Assembly: GCA_002189035.1 (NCBI GenBank)
Contig: NEEC01000271.1
Span: 1 to 20,194 of the forward strand
Length of the DNA stretch: 20,194 nt
Direction: 5' to 3'
DNA from: Utricularia gibba
Taxonomy: Eukaryota; Streptophyta; Magnoliopsida; Lamiales; Lentibulariaceae
Under the pieces are notes generated by a model, which saw only the letters and a list, made by a program, of their open reading frames with translations, was not told the DNA's origin and searched no databases. The translations under genes were made by a program, and so were the position numbers. The stretch's first letter is position 1. Each line of letters begins with the position of its first letter. Below, one piece after another: positions 10,705-20,194 of this stretch.

Positions 10705-12312
10705 CACCACGGAATGCCACGTGAGACACTTTTCGTTGTGGCTTGTTTTTAATATGTCCACAGTTATCGGACAAACGTAACTCCAAATTATAATACTTGG
10801 AGCTCGAAAAGGGCTTCCCAACAGTGTGCTATGAAGAGCAAGGATCTGCATGTTATGCAAGAGGTGCTTCGCGGACCAGGATGTGCGACGTAGTCATTTC
10901 ATTGCGCATCATCATTCGGGGTGCATCCTAAAAATCACACGTGCACGGGATTCATTAAAAATAAATATTTACGCATATCCAGAGTGTATAACAGTGTTGG
11001 GATAAGTGATGCCACGAAATTCATGATGTAGCATGTGACTTTTTTCCAACTTGATCGCATAGTAGATGAATTCTGACACCATATGTTTTGGCTTTTGATT
11101 GATGCATTTAGTTGCTATGATACTTCTGATTCTTGATGCACCATTCCCGTATACCATGTCTCTAGTGGCTATTTGATTCTTTTGCCTTGTATGTTGTTCG
11201 CATCAATTTCGAGAACATGAAGCACATTATTAAATGCAGTCACCACGGAATGCCACGTGAGACACTTTTCGTTGTGGCTTGTTTTTAATATGTCCACAGT
11301 TATCGGACAAACGTAACTCCAAATTATAATACTTGGAGCTCGAAAAGGGCTTCCCAACAGTGTGCTATGAAGAGCAAGGATCTGCATGTTATGCAAGAGG
11401 TGCTTCGCGGACCAGGATGTGCGACGTAGTCATTTCATTGCGCATCATCATTCGGGGTGCATCCTAAAAATCACACGTGCACGGGATTCATTAAAAATAA
11501 ATATTTACGCATATCCAGAGTGTATAACAGTGTTGGGATAAGTGATGCCACGAAATTCATGATGTAGCATGTGACTTTTTTCCAACTTGATCGCATAGTA
11601 GATGAATTCTGACACCATATGTTTTGGCTTTTGATTGATGCATTTAGTTGCTATGATACTTCTGATTCTTGATGCACCATTCCCGTATACCATGTCTCTA
11701 GTGGCTATTTGATTCTTTTGCCTTGTATGTTGTTCGCATCAATTTCGAGAACATGAAGCACATTATTAAATGCAGTCACCACGGAATGCCACGTGAGACA
11801 CTTTTCGTTGTGGCTTGTTTTTAATATGTCCACAGTTATCGGACAAACGTAACTCCAAATTATAATACTTGGAGCTCGAAAAGGGCTTCCCAACAGTGTG
11901 CTATGAAGAGCAAGGATCTGCATGTTATGCAAGAGGTGCTTCGCGGACCAGGATGTGCGACGTAGTCATTTCATTGCGCATCATCATTCGGGGTGCATCC
12001 TAAAAATCACACGTGCACGGGATTCATTAAAAATAAATATTTACGCATATCCAGAGTGTATAACAGTGTTGGGATAAGTGATGCCACGAAATTCATGATG
12101 TAGCATGTGACTTTTTTCCAACTTGATCGCATAGTAGATGAATTCTGACACCATATGTTTTGGCTTTTGATTGATGCATTTAGTTGCTATGATACTTCTG
12201 ATTCTTGATGCACCATTCCCGTATACCATGTCTCTAGTGGCTATTTGATTCTTTTGCCTTGTATGTTGTTCGCATCAATTTCGAGAACATGAAGCACATT
12301 ATTAAATGCAGT
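10705..12312 (+). repeat. Satellite copies 21-23, consensus run
   Basis: Three 536-bp copies with G at position 120 and no variant seen. Confidence 0.94.
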
Positions 12313-13384
12313 CACCACGGAATGCCACGTGAGACACTTTTCGTTGTGGCTTGTTTTTAATATGTCCACAGTTATCGGACAAACGTAACTCCAAATTATA
12401 ATACTTGGAGCTCGAAAAGGGCTTCCCAACACTGTGCTATGAAGAGCAAGGATCTGCATGTTATGCAAGAGGTGCTTCGCGGACCAGGATGTGCGACGTA
12501 GTCATTTCATTGCGCATCATCATTCGGGGTGCATCCTAAAAATCACACGTGCACGGGATTCATTAAAAATAAATATTTACGCATATCCAGAGTGTATAAC
12601 AGTGTTGGGATAAGTGATGCCACGAAATTCATGATGTAGCATGTGACTTTTTTCCAACTTGATCGCATAGTAGATGAATTCTGACACCATATGTTTTGGC
12701 TTTTGATTGATGCATTTAGTTGCTATGATACTTCTGATTCTTGATGCACCATTCCCGTATACCATGTCTCTAGTGGCTATTTGATTCTTTTGCCTTGTAT
12801 GTTGTTCGCATCAATTTCGAGAACATGAAGCACATTATTAAATGCAGTCACCACGGAATGCCACGTGAGACACTTTTCGTTGTGGCTTGTTTTTAATATG
12901 TCCACAGTTATCGGACAAACGTAACTCCAAATTATAATACTTGGAGCTCGAAAAGGGCTTCCCAACAGTGTGCTATGAAGAGCAAGGATCTGCATGTTAT
13001 GCAAGAGGTGCTTCGCGGACCAGGATGTGCGACGTAGTCATTTCATTGCGCATCATCATTCGGGGTGCATCCTAAAAATCACACGTGCACGGGATTCATT
13101 AAAAATAAATATTTACGCATATCCAGAGTGTATAACAGTGTTGGGATAAGTGATGCCACGAAATTCATGATGTAGCATGTGACTTTTTTCCAACTTGATC
13201 GCATAGTAGATGAATTCTGACACCATATGTTTTGGCTTTTGATTGATGCATTTAGTTGCTATGATACTTCTGATTCTTGATGCACCATTCCCGTATACCA
13301 TGTCTCTAGTGGCTATTTGATTCTTTTGCCTTGTATGTTGTTCGCATCAATTTCGAGAACATGAAGCACATTATTAAATGCAGT
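12313..13384 (+). repeat. Satellite copies 24-25, C then G type
   Basis: Both are 536 bp. Copy 24 has C at position 120 (12432); copy 25 is consensus. Confidence 0.94.
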
Positions 13385-13919
13385 CACCACGGAATGCCAC
13401 GTGAGACACTTTTCGTTGTGGCTTGTTTTTAATATGTCCACAGTTATCGGACAAACGTAACTCCAAATTATAATACTTGGAGCTCGAAAAGGGCTTCCCA
13501 ACACTGTGCTATGAAGAGCAAGGATCTGCATGTTATGCAAGAGGTGCTTCGCGGACCAGGATGTGCGACGTAGTCATTTCATTGCGCATCATCATTCGGG
13601 GTGCATCCTAAAAATCACACGTGCACGGGATTCATTAAAAATAAATATTTACGCATATCCAGAGTGTATAACAGTGTTGGGATAAGTGATGCACGAAATT
13701 CATGATGTAGCATGTGACTTTTTTCCAACTTGATCGCATAGTAGATGAATTCTGACACCATATGTTTTGGCTTTTGATTGATGCATTTAGTTGCTATGAT
13801 ACTTCTGATTCTTGATGCACCATTCCCGTATACCATGTCTCTAGTGGCTATTTGATTCTTTTGCCTTGTATGTTGTTCGCATCAATTTCGAGAACATGAA
13901 GCACATTATTAAATGCAGT
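13385..13919 (+). repeat. Satellite copy 26 (535 bp), same variants as copy 6
   Basis: C at position 120 (13504) and CC to C at 13692. Three of the four copies with this CC loss (6, 18 and 26) are also C-type at position 120; the exception is copy 8. Confidence 0.93.
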
Positions 13920-15527
13920 CACCACGGAATGCCACGTGAGACACTTTTCGTTGTGGCTTGTTTTTAATATGTCCACAGTTATCGGACAAACGTAACTCCA
14001 AATTATAATACTTGGAGCTCGAAAAGGGCTTCCCAACAGTGTGCTATGAAGAGCAAGGATCTGCATGTTATGCAAGAGGTGCTTCGCGGACCAGGATGTG
14101 CGACGTAGTCATTTCATTGCGCATCATCATTCGGGGTGCATCCTAAAAATCACACGTGCACGGGATTCATTAAAAATAAATATTTACGCATATCCAGAGT
14201 GTATAACAGTGTTGGGATAAGTGATGCCACGAAATTCATGATGTAGCATGTGACTTTTTTCCAACTTGATCGCATAGTAGATGAATTCTGACACCATATG
14301 TTTTGGCTTTTGATTGATGCATTTAGTTGCTATGATACTTCTGATTCTTGATGCACCATTCCCGTATACCATGTCTCTAGTGGCTATTTGATTCTTTTGC
14401 CTTGTATGTTGTTCGCATCAATTTCGAGAACATGAAGCACATTATTAAATGCAGTCACCACGGAATGCCACGTGAGACACTTTTCGTTGTGGCTTGTTTT
14501 TAATATGTCCACAGTTATCGGACAAACGTAACTCCAAATTATAATACTTGGAGCTCGAAAAGGGCTTCCCAACAGTGTGCTATGAAGAGCAAGGATCTGC
14601 ATGTTATGCAAGAGGTGCTTCGCGGACCAGGATGTGCGACGTAGTCATTTCATTGCGCATCATCATTCGGGGTGCATCCTAAAAATCACACGTGCACGGG
14701 ATTCATTAAAAATAAATATTTACGCATATCCAGAGTGTATAACAGTGTTGGGATAAGTGATGCCACGAAATTCATGATGTAGCATGTGACTTTTTTCCAA
14801 CTTGATCGCATAGTAGATGAATTCTGACACCATATGTTTTGGCTTTTGATTGATGCATTTAGTTGCTATGATACTTCTGATTCTTGATGCACCATTCCCG
14901 TATACCATGTCTCTAGTGGCTATTTGATTCTTTTGCCTTGTATGTTGTTCGCATCAATTTCGAGAACATGAAGCACATTATTAAATGCAGTCACCACGGA
15001 ATGCCACGTGAGACACTTTTCGTTGTGGCTTGTTTTTAATATGTCCACAGTTATCGGACAAACGTAACTCCAAATTATAATACTTGGAGCTCGAAAAGGG
15101 CTTCCCAACAGTGTGCTATGAAGAGCAAGGATCTGCATGTTATGCAAGAGGTGCTTCGCGGACCAGGATGTGCGACGTAGTCATTTCATTGCGCATCATC
15201 ATTCGGGGTGCATCCTAAAAATCACACGTGCACGGGATTCATTAAAAATAAATATTTACGCATATCCAGAGTGTATAACAGTGTTGGGATAAGTGATGCC
15301 ACGAAATTCATGATGTAGCATGTGACTTTTTTCCAACTTGATCGCATAGTAGATGAATTCTGACACCATATGTTTTGGCTTTTGATTGATGCATTTAGTT
15401 GCTATGATACTTCTGATTCTTGATGCACCATTCCCGTATACCATGTCTCTAGTGGCTATTTGATTCTTTTGCCTTGTATGTTGTTCGCATCAATTTCGAG
15501 AACATGAAGCACATTATTAAATGCAGT
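13920..15527 (+). repeat. Satellite copies 27-29, consensus run
   Basis: Three 536-bp copies with the majority base at each variable site. Confidence 0.94.
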
Positions 15528-16062
15528 CACCACGGAATGCCACGTGAGACACTTTTCGTTGTGGCTTGTTTTTAATATGTCCACAGTTATCGGACAAACG
15601 TAACTCCAAATTATAATACTTGGAGCTCGAAAAGGGCTTCCCAACAGTGTGCTATGAAGAGCAAGGATCTGCATGTTATGCAAGAGGTGCTTCGCGGACC
15701 AGGATGTGCGACGTAGTCATTTCATTGCGCATCATCATTCGGGGTGCATCCTAAAAATCACACGTGCACGGATTCATTAAAAATAAATATTTACGCATAT
15801 CCAGAGTGTATAACAGTGTTGGGATAAGTGATGCCACGAAATTCATGATGTAGCATGTGACTTTTTTCCAACTTGATCGCATAGTAGATGAATTCTGACA
15901 CCATATGTTTTGGCTTTTGATTGATGCATTTAGTTGCTATGATACTTCTGATTCTTGATGCACCATTCCCGTATACCATGTCTCTAGTGGCTATTTGATT
16001 CTTTTGCCTTGTATGTTGTTCGCATCAATTTCGAGAACATGAAGCACATTATTAAATGCAGT
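15528..16062 (+). repeat. Satellite copy 30 (535 bp), GGG contraction
   Basis: GGG is reduced to GG at 15770-15771; otherwise consensus. It is the first of four such copies in the right part of the window. Confidence 0.93.
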
Positions 16063-16598
16063 CACCACGGAATGCCACGTGAGACACTTTTCGTTGTGGC
16101 TTGTTTTTAATATGTCCACAGTTATCGGACAAACGTAACTCCAAATTATAATACTTGGAGCTCGAAAAGGGCTTCCCAACAGTGTGCTATGAAGAGCAAG
16201 GATCTGCATGTTATGCAAGAGGTGCTTCGCGGACCAGGATGTGCGACGTAGTCATTTCATTGCGCATCATCATTCGGGGTGCATCCTAAAAATCACACGT
16301 GCACGGGATTCATTAAAAATAAATATTTACGCATATCCAGAGTGTATAACAGTGTTGGGATAAGTGATGCCACGAAATTCATGATGTAGCATGTGACTTT
16401 TTTCCAACTTGATCGCATAGTAGATGAATTCTGACACCATATGTTTTGGCTTTTGATTGATGCATTTAGTTGCTATGATACTTCTGATTCTTGATGCACC
16501 ATTCCCGTATACCATGTCTCTAGTGGCTATTTGATTCTTTTGCCTTGTATGTTGTTCGCATCAATTTCGAGAACATGAAGCACATTATTAAATGCAGT
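16063..16598 (+). repeat. Satellite copy 31, consensus
   Basis: 536 bp, no variant seen. Confidence 0.94.
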
Positions 16599-17133
16599 CA
16601 CCACGGAATGCCACGTGAGACACTTTTCGTTGTGGCTTGTTTTTAATATGTCCACAGTTATCGGACAAACGTAACTCCAAATTATAATACTTGGAGCTCG
16701 AAAAGGGCTTCCCAACAGTGTGCTATGAAGAGCAAGGATCTGCATGTTATGCAAGAGGTGCTTCGCGGACCAGGATGTGCGACGTAGTCATTTCATTGCG
16801 CATCATCATTCGGGTGCATCCTAAAAATCACACGTGCACGGGATTCATTAAAAATAAATATTTACGCATATCCAGAGTGTATAACAGTGTTGGGATAAGT
16901 GATGCCACGAAATTCATGATGTAGCATGTGACTTTTTTCCAACTTGATCGCATAGTAGATGAATTCTGACACCATATGTTTTGGCTTTTGATTGATGCAT
17001 TTAGTTGCTATGATACTTCTGATTCTTGATGCACCATTCCCGTATACCATGTCTCTAGTGGCTATTTGATTCTTTTGCCTTGTATGTTGTTCGCATCAAT
17101 TTCGAGAACATGAAGCACATTATTAAATGCAGT
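16599..17133 (+). repeat. Satellite copy 32 (535 bp), GGGG contraction
   Basis: The G4 run is reduced to G3 at 16812-16814 (ATTCGGGTGC), unique in the window. The shift opens a 77-codon plus-strand frame (16691-16924), which is accidental. Confidence 0.93.
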
Positions 17134-18203
17134 CACCACGGAATGCCACGTGAGACACTTTTCGTTGTGGCTTGTTTTTAATATGTCCACAGTTATCGGA
17201 CAAACGTAACTCCAAATTATAATACTTGGAGCTCGAAAAGGGCTTCCCAACAGTGTGCTATGAAGAGCAAGGATCTGCATGTTATGCAAGAGGTGCTTCG
17301 CGGACCAGGATGTGCGACGTAGTCATTTCATTGCGCATCATCATTCGGGGTGCATCCTAAAAATCACACGTGCACGGATTCATTAAAAATAAATATTTAC
17401 GCATATCCAGAGTGTATAACAGTGTTGGGATAAGTGATGCCACGAAATTCATGATGTAGCATGTGACTTTTTTCCAACTTGATCGCATAGTAGATGAATT
17501 CTGACACCATATGTTTTGGCTTTTGATTGATGCATTTAGTTGCTATGATACTTCTGATTCTTGATGCACCATTCCCGTATACCATGTCTCTAGTGGCTAT
17601 TTGATTCTTTTGCCTTGTATGTTGTTCGCATCAATTTCGAGAACATGAAGCACATTATTAAATGCAGTCACCACGGAATGCCACGTGAGACACTTTTCGT
17701 TGTGGCTTGTTTTTAATATGTCCACAGTTATCGGACAAACGTAACTCCAAATTATAATACTTGGAGCTCGAAAAGGGCTTCCCAACAGTGTGCTATGAAG
17801 AGCAAGGATCTGCATGTTATGCAAGAGGTGCTTCGCGGACCAGGATGTGCGACGTAGTCATTTCATTGCGCATCATCATTCGGGGTGCATCCTAAAAATC
17901 ACACGTGCACGGATTCATTAAAAATAAATATTTACGCATATCCAGAGTGTATAACAGTGTTGGGATAAGTGATGCCACGAAATTCATGATGTAGCATGTG
18001 ACTTTTTTCCAACTTGATCGCATAGTAGATGAATTCTGACACCATATGTTTTGGCTTTTGATTGATGCATTTAGTTGCTATGATACTTCTGATTCTTGAT
18101 GCACCATTCCCGTATACCATGTCTCTAGTGGCTATTTGATTCTTTTGCCTTGTATGTTGTTCGCATCAATTTCGAGAACATGAAGCACATTATTAAATGC
18201 AGT
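17134..18203 (+). repeat. Satellite copies 33-34 (535 bp each), GGG contraction
   Basis: Adjacent copies with the same loss, GGG to GG at 17376-17377 and 17911-17912. They are otherwise consensus and look identical, as expected of a recent one-unit duplication or conversion. Confidence 0.93.
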
Positions 18204-18739
18204 CACCACGGAATGCCACGTGAGACACTTTTCGTTGTGGCTTGTTTTTAATATGTCCACAGTTATCGGACAAACGTAACTCCAAATTATAATACTTGGA
18301 GCTCGAAAAGGGCTTCCCAACAGTGTGCTATGAAGAGCAAGGATCTGCATGTTATGCAAGAGGTGCTTCGCGGACCAGGATGTGCGACGTAGTCATTTCA
18401 TTGCGCATCATCATTCGGGGTGCATCCTAAAAATCACACGTGCACGGGATTCATTAAAAATAAATATTTACGCATATCCAGAGTGTATAACAGTGTTGGG
18501 ATAAGTGATGCCACGAAATTCATGATGTAGCATGTGACTTTTTTCCAACTTGATCGCATAGTAGATGAATTCTGACACCATATGTTTTGGCTTTTGATTG
18601 ATGCATTTAGTTGCTATGATACTTCTGATTCTTGATGCACCATTCCCGTATACCATGTCTCTAGTGGCTATTTGATTCTTTTGCCTTGTATGTTGTTCGC
18701 ATCAATTTCGAGAACATGAAGCACATTATTAAATGCAAT
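18204..18739 (+). repeat. Satellite copy 35 (536 bp), rare A at position 535
   Basis: G to A at 18738 (TGCAATCACC), shared only with copy 15. Position 120 is G. Confidence 0.93.
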
Positions 18740-19274
18740 CACCACGGAATGCCACGTGAGACACTTTTCGTTGTGGCTTGTTTTTAATATGTCCACAGTT
18801 ATCGGACAAACGTAACTCCAAATTATAATACTTGGAGCTCGAAAAGGGCTTCCCAACAGTGTGCTATGAAGAGCAAGGATCTGCATGTTATGCAAGAGGT
18901 GCTTCGCGGACCAGGATGTGCGACGTAGTCATTTCATTGCGCATCATCATTCGGGGTGCATCCTAAAAATCACACGTGCACGGATTCATTAAAAATAAAT
19001 ATTTACGCATATCCAGAGTGTATAACAGTGTTGGGATAAGTGATGCCACGAAATTCATGATGTAGCATGTGACTTTTTTCCAACTTGATCGCATAGTAGA
19101 TGAATTCTGACACCATATGTTTTGGCTTTTGATTGATGCATTTAGTTGCTATGATACTTCTGATTCTTGATGCACCATTCCCGTATACCATGTCTCTAGT
19201 GGCTATTTGATTCTTTTGCCTTGTATGTTGTTCGCATCAATTTCGAGAACATGAAGCACATTATTAAATGCAGT
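18740..19274 (+). repeat. Satellite copy 36 (535 bp), GGG contraction
   Basis: GGG is reduced to GG at 18982-18983. G at position 120, unlike copy 16, which follows the other A-bearing copy. Confidence 0.93.
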
Positions 19275-19810
19275 CACCACGGAATGCCACGTGAGACACT
19301 TTTCGTTGTGGCTTGTTTTTAATATGTCCACAGTTATCGGACAAACGTAACTCCAAATTATAATACTTGGAGCTCGAAAAGGGCTTCCCAACACTGTGCT
19401 ATGAAGAGCAAGGATCTGCATGTTATGCAAGAGGTGCTTCGCGGACCAGGATGTGCGACGTAGTCATTTCATTGCGCATCATCATTCGGGGTGCATCCTA
19501 AAAATCACACGTGCACGGGATTCATTAAAAATAAATATTTACGCATATCCAGAGTGTATAACAGTGTTGGGATAAGTGATGCCACGAAATTCATGATGTA
19601 GCATGTGACTTTTTTCCAACTTGATCGCATAGTAGATGAATTCTGACACCATATGTTTTGGCTTTTGATTGATGCATTTAGTTGCTATGATACTTCTGAT
19701 TCTTGATGCACCATTCCCGTATACCATGTCTCTAGTGGCTATTTGATTCTTTTGCCTTGTATGTTGTTCGCATCAATTTCGAGAACATGAAGCACATTAT
19801 TAAATGCAGT
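19275..19810 (+). repeat. Satellite copy 37 (536 bp), minority C
   Basis: Full length with C at position 120 (19394), the first C-type copy since copy 26. Confidence 0.94.
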
Positions 19811-20194
19811 CACCACGGAATGCCACGTGAGACACTTTTCGTTGTGGCTTGTTTTTAATATGTCCACAGTTATCGGACAAACGTAACTCCAAATTATAAT
19901 ACTTGGAGCTCGAAAAGGGCTTCCCAACAGTGTGCTATGAAGAGCAAGGATCTGCATGTTATGCAAGAGGTGCTTCGCGGACCAGGATGTGCGACGTAGT
20001 CATTTCATTGCGCATCATCATTCGGGGTGCATCCTAAAAATCACACGTGCACGGGATTCATTAAAAATAAATATTTACGCATATCCAGAGTGTATAACAG
20101 TGTTGGGATAAGTGATGCCACGAAATTCATGATGTAGCATGTGACTTTTTTCCAACTTGATCGCATAGTAGATGAATTCTGACACCATATGTTT
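19811..20194 (+). repeat. Satellite copy 38, partial (384 bp)
   Basis: Matches the first 384 bases of the consensus (G at position 120) and is cut by the window edge inside CATATGTTTT. Nothing suggests the array ends here. Confidence 0.95.

Larger units (their letters stand above)
1..20194. repeat. Tandem satellite array, 536-bp monomer, 37 full copies plus one partial
   Basis: The same sequence recurs head-to-tail from the first base to the last. Copy starts are 1, 532, 1065, 1599, 2135, 2671, 3206, 3742, 4275, 4811, 5347, 5883, 6419, 6955, 7491, 8027, 8563, 9098, 9632, 10168, 10705, 11241, 11777, 12313, 12849, 13385, 13920, 14456, 14992, 15528, 16063, 16599, 17134, 17669, 18204, 18740, 19275 and 19811. 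Complete copies are 531-537 bp and 22 of 37 are exactly 536 bp. No copy is inverted and no foreign sequence interrupts the array. By hand comparison any two copies differ by zero to a few bases. GC is about 40.5%. Established knowledge: arrays like this are typical of constitutive heterochromatin in eukaryotes. Inference: nuclear satellite DNA, possibly plant; family and chromosomal position unknown. Each monomer has one GAATTC, one CATATG and one GAGCTC site, so these enzymes should release a 536-bp ladder. Confidence 0.98.

Noticed and set aside
1-20194. CRISPR array or other bacterial repeat system
   Set aside because: The repeat unit is 536 bp with no variable spacers, and there are no cas or other genes, so the architecture is a satellite.
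1-20194. LTR retrotransposon, rDNA spacer or tRNA/SINE-derived array
   Set aside because: No coding domains, primer-binding site, polypurine tract, target duplications, rRNA similarity or convincing pol III A and B boxes (GCTTCGCGGACC is only a loose B-box likeness).
1-20194. Strict higher-order repeat of 20 monomers
   Set aside because: Two variant pairs fit lag 20, but most other position-120 states and indels do not (copies 7/27, 11/31, 13/33, 16/36, 17/37, 18/38).
1-20194. A previously undescribed multi-gene system
   Set aside because: Every base belongs to the same 536-bp repeat, so there is no room for other genes. Any novelty lies in the satellite family and its homogenisation pattern.

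Overview
The whole window is one tandem satellite array, and nothing else can be supported. It is a head-to-tail series of 38 copies (37 complete, the last cut by the window edge) of a monomer of 536 bp, all in the same orientation. There is no unique sequence at either edge, so the array extends beyond the window on both sides. I phased the copies on the motif CACCACGGAATG. With that phase copy 1 starts at 1, copy 2 at 532, copy 3 at 1065, copy 4 at 1599, and so on to copy 38 at 19811. No protein gene, RNA gene, transposon, CRISPR array or replication gene is visible.

Organism: a long, nearly pure array of a >500 bp non-coding monomer at about 40.5% GC (hand count, copy 4) points to nuclear heterochromatin of a eukaryote: centromeric, pericentromeric, subtelomeric or knob-like. 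A monomer close to three nucleosome repeats (3 x 178.7 bp) and general resemblance in word content to plant satellites make a plant my first guess, at low confidence. I do not recognise the family by name.

Layout: copies 1-3 (1-1598) are the most degraded, carrying 10 of the 23 deleted bases in the array. Copies 4-16 are mostly exact 536-mers, with shortened copies at 6 and 8. Copies 17, 18 and 20 are length variants. Copies 21-29 are exact except copy 26. Copies 30-36 are enriched in one single-base G-run contraction. Between copies I found only two substitution sites: G/C at monomer position 120 (C in 10 copies) and G/A at position 535 (A in 2 copies). I also found about 20 small indel events, 17 of them one-base changes in homopolymer runs. 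Such homogeneity implies recent amplification or strong concerted evolution, or assembly effects.

Inside each monomer the visible structure is modest: a 6-bp inverted repeat around an AT palindrome, a short 5-bp hairpin, two CACGTG palindromes, and single EcoRI, NdeI and SacI sites. Two short minus-strand reading frames recur in nearly every copy, but I treat them as by-products of the repetition. I found no new genetic system here. The points of interest are the satellite family itself and the pattern of variants along it.
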